Positions 59,799-64,000 of a stretch of DNA of 64,000 nucleotides are shown piece by piece (within the stretch, counting starts at the first letter, position 1; each line of letters begins with the position of its first letter). The position numbers and the translations under genes were made by a program. The notes below the pieces were generated by a model. The model was not told where the DNA came from. It saw only the letters and a list, made by a program, of their open reading frames with translations, and searched no databases. Source of the stretch: Haloplanus vescus (GTDB lineage Archaea > Halobacteriota > Halobacteria > Halobacteriales > Haloferacaceae); assembly GCF_900107665.1 (NCBI RefSeq), contig NZ_FNQT01000001.1, positions 1,094,398-1,158,397 on the forward strand, in the 5' to 3' direction.

Positions 59799-61962
59799 AG
59801 AGAATATCGTGCATTTGAGACGGGAGTTGGGTCGTTAGGGGATGTTTCATTTTCATCATTGGAGACCCCCAATTGAGGAAGGATAATTTAAACACATCAG
59901 AGGCAATTCCTTCTACAGAGATATCTCCGTTATCAACCGAAACTGAACAGTGCAATGGTGATGGAGATCCTTGATGTATCTCCGGCTTCCCATAGGTGCT
60001 TACAATAACATTCTGTGAGTCCAATCTCATAGCTGCGCCAGTCTCACAAGTTCGGTTTCCTGTATCCGAATACAACCGGTGACCAGAACTTTCAGATATT
60101 TCAATAGCCTGCCAATCAAAGGAACCGTTAATGTGGCCACTATCCTGTAATTCAGAGATACCGTCTCTGATTCCGTCAATTTCTGCATCACCAAACTGTC
60201 CGTTCCGGTGGATAATGAGAGACTGAGGGTCTTCGATCAATCCCCGATCAATCGCTTCTGCTATTAATTGCCGTACTATCCTTCGAGAGACCTCGAAATT
60301 AGTGACGGTACTCGATCCAGTAGCCAAGTTATTGGTAGTTTGATGGATGAGGTCACCATTTGATCCAGATATCAAAACTGCAGCAGCGCTATTGACCTCA
60401 TCACCCGTTACACTCATACCGAGATACAGATCGGCCTCCAGTGGAGACGACAATAAGAAAGGTCGAGTCCCAATCTTCGTGGCTAAGCCACAGACGACAT
60501 TGTATAGTGAGTTGCTAAAGCCGTCAGATCCGAACGACTCACGATATGTTTTAAGTTGAATAGCTTGTGCAGGAAGCCCATCAAGTTCAGCTAGTATATC
60601 ATGGTACTCCTCAGAATGGCTGTCTAAGAGAACGATAACTCCATCAGAATTAGACCTATGCCGTCGAATCCATTCACGTAATTCTTGATAGTCTTGATGA
60701 GATACCGTCCCCGGGCGGTCCTGAATAGTAATGCCGACGTACTCGTTGGCGTATGACTGGAGTTTATCAAACATTTCGAGAGCGGTATCTTCTCGGCCAT
60801 CCGGATGAAGGAGATCTATTTGTGCGGCTCCACGATGTTTTGAAACGGGGCCGAATTCTTCTAAATAATCTCGTAGGACGTATCGCCAATTTCTCTCATG
60901 GATAATCTGATCTGGTTCTATCGCATTATTTTGTCCAGGGACCATCTCATTTCCACCACCGAACTGTAGCGGCGGATAATTAAGCGAAAAACTACCATCC
61001 TGGCGAGGACTATCCGATACGGGGCACTTCGTGTTGAAAACTTGAATATAGTTAATATCCTGCGCAAATCTCTCTGTATCTCCCCACCTACTACGAGATG
61101 ATCGTGACGCATACCCGGTCATCGAAGGTTCGATTTCCTCAGGATGGGGATGGAGTAATGACGGTGCAGAATCAACCGGTTCATCGCTCCAATAAAACTG
61201 TATGCGTGCAAGAGGTTCGGAAGGATCGACACGTTCTGCCTGCTCATCTGAGTAATTGTCATTGTTTTGTATATATTCATATACAGATGTATCCTCACCA
61301 TCAAGAGTCATAGTTTTGTCAGATACAGACAAGTCATCTGCAATCGAAACCAGCTCAACCGTGTGGCGATCATTCGACATCAAAGTACAGTTCCGATCCA
61401 ATAGGAGGTTCTCAACTTTCTTCGAGCCAAATTTTTTCAAATAGTCATATACTGATAGGTCTGAGATGAACTTAACTGTCGGATCAATCGTCAAGTAGTA
61501 TCCGTCGTTAAATTCGATAGAAGTACTATACCCGTGATATGTGTCGTATCCATCGACAATATCGGAGGGGTTCCACTCATAGAATCTTTGACTGTTCCCT
61601 AATTCCCAGTAATCCAGCTGGGTCGTTACGAACCACCCTAGTGAATCTCGAAGAGATTGTATCACAGCTTCCTGATATTTCCCAGATTCGCCTCCTACAG
61701 TCGTATCCCCAATTTTGGTTAATTCTGTTCCATCATTCGTTGTTACACTTGGTTTGGAGTCGTGGGAACCTATGGATAATATGTACCACTTCCCATCCTC
61801 ATTAATTCGCTGAGCAGATCCACTACACTCTGATTTTATGGCTCGTTCATAGTTGTCCAGCTGTTTCCAGGGATCACTGCTCGAAGGCTGAGGATCAATA
61901 CTATATTTTGCTGCAGAAAGTTTCGGAACCTCAATCTCGAACGAATTTGCGAATAGAGCCAT
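59764..61962 (-). CDS. catalytically inactive long prokaryotic Argonaute
   Basis: 732 residues, close to long Argonautes. The MID-domain guide pocket is visible as PAQAIQLKTY and NVVCGLATKIGTRPF (about 464-505). The PIWI domain follows: LYLGMSVTGDE (512-522) has Ser517 where the first catalytic Asp belongs; LIIHRNGQFG (582-591) has Asn587 where the HRDG Asp belongs; the end QGSPSPLHCSVSV...LSFLNWGS...HPLTTQLPS is typical. Guide binding is likely retained and target cutting lost. The N-terminal ~300 residues do not show recognisable PAZ. A TATA box (ATTTAAATT, about 61988-61996) supports the ATG 61962. Confidence 0.9.
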   Translation of the reverse strand: MALFANSFEIEVPKLSAAKYSIDPQPSSSDPWKQLDNYERAIKSECSGSAQRINEDGKWYILSIGSHDSKPSVTTNDGTELTKIGDTTVGGESGKYQEAVIQSLRDSLGWFVTTQLDYWELGNSQRFYEWNPSDIVDGYDTYHGYSTSIEFNDGYYLTIDPTVKFISDLSVYDYLKKFGSKKVENLLLDRNCTLMSNDRHTVELVSIADDLSVSDKTMTLDGEDTSVYEYIQNNDNYSDEQAERVDPSEPLARIQFYWSDEPVDSAPSLLHPHPEEIEPSMTGYASRSSRSRWGDTERFAQDINYIQVFNTKCPVSDSPRQDGSFSLNYPPLQFGGGNEMVPGQNNAIEPDQIIHERNWRYVLRDYLEEFGPVSKHRGAAQIDLLHPDGREDTALEMFDKLQSYANEYVGITIQDRPGTVSHQDYQELREWIRRHRSNSDGVIVLLDSHSEEYHDILAELDGLPAQAIQLKTYRESFGSDGFSNSLYNVVCGLATKIGTRPFLLSSPLEADLYLGMSVTGDEVNSAAAVLISGSNGDLIHQTTNNLATGSSTVTNFEVSRRIVRQLIAEAIDRGLIEDPQSLIIHRNGQFGDAEIDGIRDGISELQDSGHINGSFDWQAIEISESSGHRLYSDTGNRTCETGAAMRLDSQNVIVSTYGKPEIHQGSPSPLHCSVSVDNGDISVEGIASDVFKLSFLNWGSPMMKMKHPLTTQLPSQMHDILSSGIPLSYPPF

Positions 61963-62511
61963 TATCTGTTAAATAGTATACTACAATTTAAATCCAAGCC
62001 TGAATATCGCTTCCTATACTCGTATGTTCAAACACGACAGATATCTTCTGAAATAGTTGTAGAGGAAGGACGAGTGCTCCCCTCTCGATGACACCATTGA
62101 GAATCCGACGTCACAACCAGTCGACGTCGTTCGCAGCGTGAGGAAATAGGCACATCTCCTCACTCCTCACGCGGGGCCCAGAAGACGACTGAAATGGATT
62201 CACTACGTAACTCAGAGAAGACAGGACGCCCCGTAGACTCCCCAATGAGTTCTGGTTTGACGTCCTGTGTAGGGGTAACCCTACAATTACACTGGAATGG
62301 GCATAGTATAAAAAAATCAGTTTGTGAAACCACCTCAAGGAGTGAGCGTCGATAGTATTATTCACCACCGGCCAGCACCACAAAGCGTTCCGTTCTTAGC
62401 CAGTCGTGGCAGCCTCTGTCGCTCTTATCGGTCGGTGAAGGTAGCGTGCGTTACACCGATACACTGTCGCGTAGAGTATCTGTCGCGACTGGTGAGACCG
62501 GGGACTCAGCA
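61963..62511. other. 549-base intergenic region with hairpins and no clear gene
   Basis: The first ~40 bases hold the Argonaute promoter (minus strand). Then a CGTGAGGA...TCCTCACG inverted repeat (about 62140-62174) and a TGTAGGG-GTAA-CCCTACA hairpin (62265-62282) are visible. The rest has short coding-like debris but no complete gene. Confidence 0.4.
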
Positions 62512-62823
62512 ATGACCGAAAACGAAATGCCTCCAATGGCGTCACTGGTACCGCTGATTGATCGTCTTCGTGAAATCGCCGATGAAGAAATTCCGCACCC
62601 CCAAACACTCGAAACCAGGGTATGGGAGGATGGGGACTACCAGATCCGCATCTTCCACAACGGACCAGCAAAAGAACAGATTATGTATAAGCCAGAGATG
62701 GAAAATCCGGTGTGGCAACGTCTGAAGGGGCGGTCAGAAGGATTCACAGAAGACGCCAGTGAATATGGTGAAATCCTCGAACTCGACTACGAAGAGCGGG
62801 AAGAGCGGCAGATAGAGTGGTAA
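62512..62823 (+). CDS. small acidic protein of unknown function in the element
   Basis: 103 residues from ATG 62512 (the frame opens 22 codons earlier, but the upstream part is Arg/Ser-rich and non-coding-like). MASLVPLIDRLREIADEEIP and YQIRIFHNGPAKEQIMYKPE, then an acidic tail DASEYGEILELDYEEREERQ. No domain recognised. Composition fits haloarchaeal proteins, so it is probably real. Confidence 0.65.
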   Translation: MTENEMPPMASLVPLIDRLREIADEEIPHPQTLETRVWEDGDYQIRIFHNGPAKEQIMYKPEMENPVWQRLKGRSEGFTEDASEYGEILELDYEEREERQIEW

Positions 62824-63253
62824 GAGCGCAGGAGTTAGCCCGCAAATAGCAACCTATCTGGTTCGACAGCTACTTGACCGCTACGACGGTTCGATTGATC
62901 TCGTCGATTTGATCGCGGAGATATGCGGTGATGCGGTGTGCGACATCCTCGATCATTAGTAGTCTGTCGAGGGAGCCGAATATAGACTTCTCGACAGAGT
63001 AAAACAGGGTTATCCACCCCATCCTGAGAAGGATAACTAAGTGATGTCACAACACCAATTTCGCCAGCGGTGATAGTTTTATTATAGATTGTATTCACTC
63101 CCAGAACGGGCATCGGGACTCCGTGACGCAGTCCGGAAGCCCATCAGCCAGAGGGAGATTTTGACACCCCTTTCCCCCCTCATTCCTCTCTCCCTCTCTC
63201 GCTGATTGAGATATACCTCCGAAGAACGCCCAGCGAGCGTCTCGGTCTAGGGA
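62824..63253. other. 430-base region with coding debris
   Basis: Directly after the 62512 gene, one plus-strand frame reads ATYLVRQLLDRYDGSIDLVD then LIAEICGDAVCDILDH and stops at 62959, but it has no start codon; it looks like the end of a lost gene. The remainder shows no gene. CT-rich tracts (CTCCCTCTCTC) occur near 63190. Confidence 0.35.
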
Positions 63254-64000
63254 CTATGAAACAGATTCTCGAAGTTGGCTCAGTTCGTTTTCAGTCGGGA
63301 ATTTTCGCTGTCGACCGCACTCAGTACACTTGTAATTGTGAACAGTACGGTCCGTAAGCGTCCGCTGACCGTTCTTCACGACGTCGCCACCACAGTCCAT
63401 GCAGTGCAACTGCGCCATCTCACACGAATCGACGACGGGCTCAAGTCCAAACTCGGCCACCACATCTTCGAGACCATCTGGACTATCCGACTCACCGGAA
63501 TCTGTCGAATACCGTTCCTGGATTACCTCGATTTTCTTTTGAACGCGCTCGAAGAGTTCCTCCTCAACGATCTGCAGATCGCTATCCTCGACGAAGACAC
63601 GCTCACCCGTTTCGGGATGCTCGGCATCAATTCCAGGCTTGCCGATATATACCCGGTTTTGGAGGAGTCGCTTCAGAGCGTGTGAACTCGAGGGAGAGTA
63701 GCCCGCAACACGGGCCTCCGTCGCACTGTACGCGCCCTGGATATCGACCTCAAGAAACGTCTCAAAGAGCCGGAGAACAGTTTCGACCTCGGACGAATCA
63801 ACTGCCAACCAATCGTCGTCCACGTACTGGTAGCCAAGAGGTGCGGAACTGTAGAACGCAGACCAATTCTTCCGACTGAATTGCTCAATCCGTCCCATCC
63901 GAGCGCGTCGTGCGCGGGTTTCGTTCGATCGTTGTGACATCAACGTATCGAGCACTATAGGCACAAGATCCTCGAACTTCGAGACATCCAATTCACCCGA
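63254..64000 (-). CDS. serine recombinase, large form with zinc ribbon (N-terminus beyond window)
   Basis: The frame remains open to the right edge (the ATG near 63991 is internal), so the catalytic domain lies outside. Visible are the end of the resolvase region (FEDLVPIVLDTLMSQRSNET), the recombinase domain (WSAFYSSAPLGYQYVDDD and HALKRLLQNRVYIGKPGID), a coiled coil, and a C-terminal zinc ribbon CMDCGGDVVKNG...CTECG. This is the large serine integrase plan. Position at the far side of the element is what an integrase next to an attachment site would show. Confidence 0.85.
   Translation of the reverse strand, partial: SGELDVSKFEDLVPIVLDTLMSQRSNETRARRARMGRIEQFSRKNWSAFYSSAPLGYQYVDDDWLAVDSSEVETVLRLFETFLEVDIQGAYSATEARVAGYSPSSSHALKRLLQNRVYIGKPGIDAEHPETGERVFVEDSDLQIVEEELFERVQKKIEVIQERYSTDSGESDSPDGLEDVVAEFGLEPVVDSCEMAQLHCMDCGGDVVKNGQRTLTDRTVHNYKCTECGRQRKFPTENELSQLRESVS

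Larger units (their letters stand above)
50728..64000. mobile_element. AT-richer integrative element inserted in pilB (right end beyond window)
   Basis: From 50728 onward the composition falls to roughly balanced AT/GC, genes are sparser, and debris and recombinase genes appear: serine recombinases at 57190-58134 and 63254-64000. The left junction coincides with the break in pilB. No direct-repeat att site can be verified because the other half of pilB is outside the window. The cargo includes two small regulators, a TFB paralogue, membrane proteins and a prokaryotic Argonaute. Seen: junction and content. Inferred: single integration event. Confidence 0.75.

Noticed and set aside
62266-62282. 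GTAGGG-GTAA-CCCTAC hairpin as part of a tRNA or attachment site
   Set aside because: No D- or T-arm or acceptor stem surrounds it; it is listed only as a hairpin in the intergenic region.
62835-63113. 92-codon minus frame near the right end
   Set aside because: It is basic and low in acidic residues for this organism, and overlaps a plus-strand coding remnant; no promoter or start signal is seen.
50728-64000. CRISPR array or cas genes beside the Argonaute
   Set aside because: No regularly spaced direct repeats and no cas-type motifs were found in the element.

Overview
The window is haloarchaeal chromosome (Halobacteria, Haloferacales-like). The evidence is very high GC and acidic proteins in positions 1 to about 50,700, near-leaderless genes behind AT-rich TATA boxes, Tat-type lipoproteins, an archaeal FtsZ2 with CdrS/CdrL-type regulators, an archaeal cobamide salvage set (CobY, CbiZ), HalOD1 and pilin-like families, and a TFB paralogue. 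No tRNA, rRNA, CRISPR array or replication origin was recognised.

Core part, 1-50,727. It opens with a truncated soluble PAS chemotaxis-type transducer. Next comes a complete leftward phosphate-uptake operon, pstS-pstC-pstA-pstB-phoU-(AbrB+PhoU regulator). A mixed housekeeping stretch follows: coiled-coil protein, lipoate ligase, peroxiredoxin-like protein, endonuclease IV, exported EEP-family protein, methyltransferase, and NcsA tRNA thiolase. The division locus cdrL / cdrS-ftsZ2 carries GTAAGAC palindromes around its promoter. A tightly overlapping rightward cobamide operon runs HAD-cbiB-cobS-cobY-cobD-cbiZ, followed by a MinD-like ATPase with a coupled partner. Further on are redox and Mo-enzyme genes, a photolyase, a frameshifted MOSC gene, a TtuC-like dehydrogenase, a K+ channel with two TrkA modules, a MazF-like toxin with a winged-helix antitoxin, two hydrolases and a histidine kinase.

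Surface-structure part. At 38,589-43,259 is a leftward operon of small pilin-like proteins ending with a TadC/PilC-type membrane protein. Its ATPase partner (PilB/TadA) is about 6.7 kb away and survives only as a C-terminal half (49,939-50,727). Between them lie a GAF histidine kinase whose ATP-binding domain carries an in-frame expansion built of back-to-back DNA palindromes, a PHP/DUF3604 protein and a phnDCE phosphonate-type ABC transporter.

Accessory element, about 50,728 to the end. The DNA becomes clearly more AT-rich exactly where pilB is cut. The segment holds hypothetical proteins, an EEP nuclease-like protein, a wHTH/two-TM protein, a SLATT-like two-TM gene with an in-frame stop, gene debris, and an operon of HTH protein, stripped-down TFB and serine recombinase. 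A HExxH metallopeptidase-like gene then converges on a full-length prokaryotic Argonaute whose PIWI catalytic aspartates are replaced. A second serine recombinase with a zinc ribbon runs off the window edge. I read this as an integrative element inserted in pilB and carrying a candidate defence locus. The inactive Argonaute next to a predicted protease is the most interesting item in the window.
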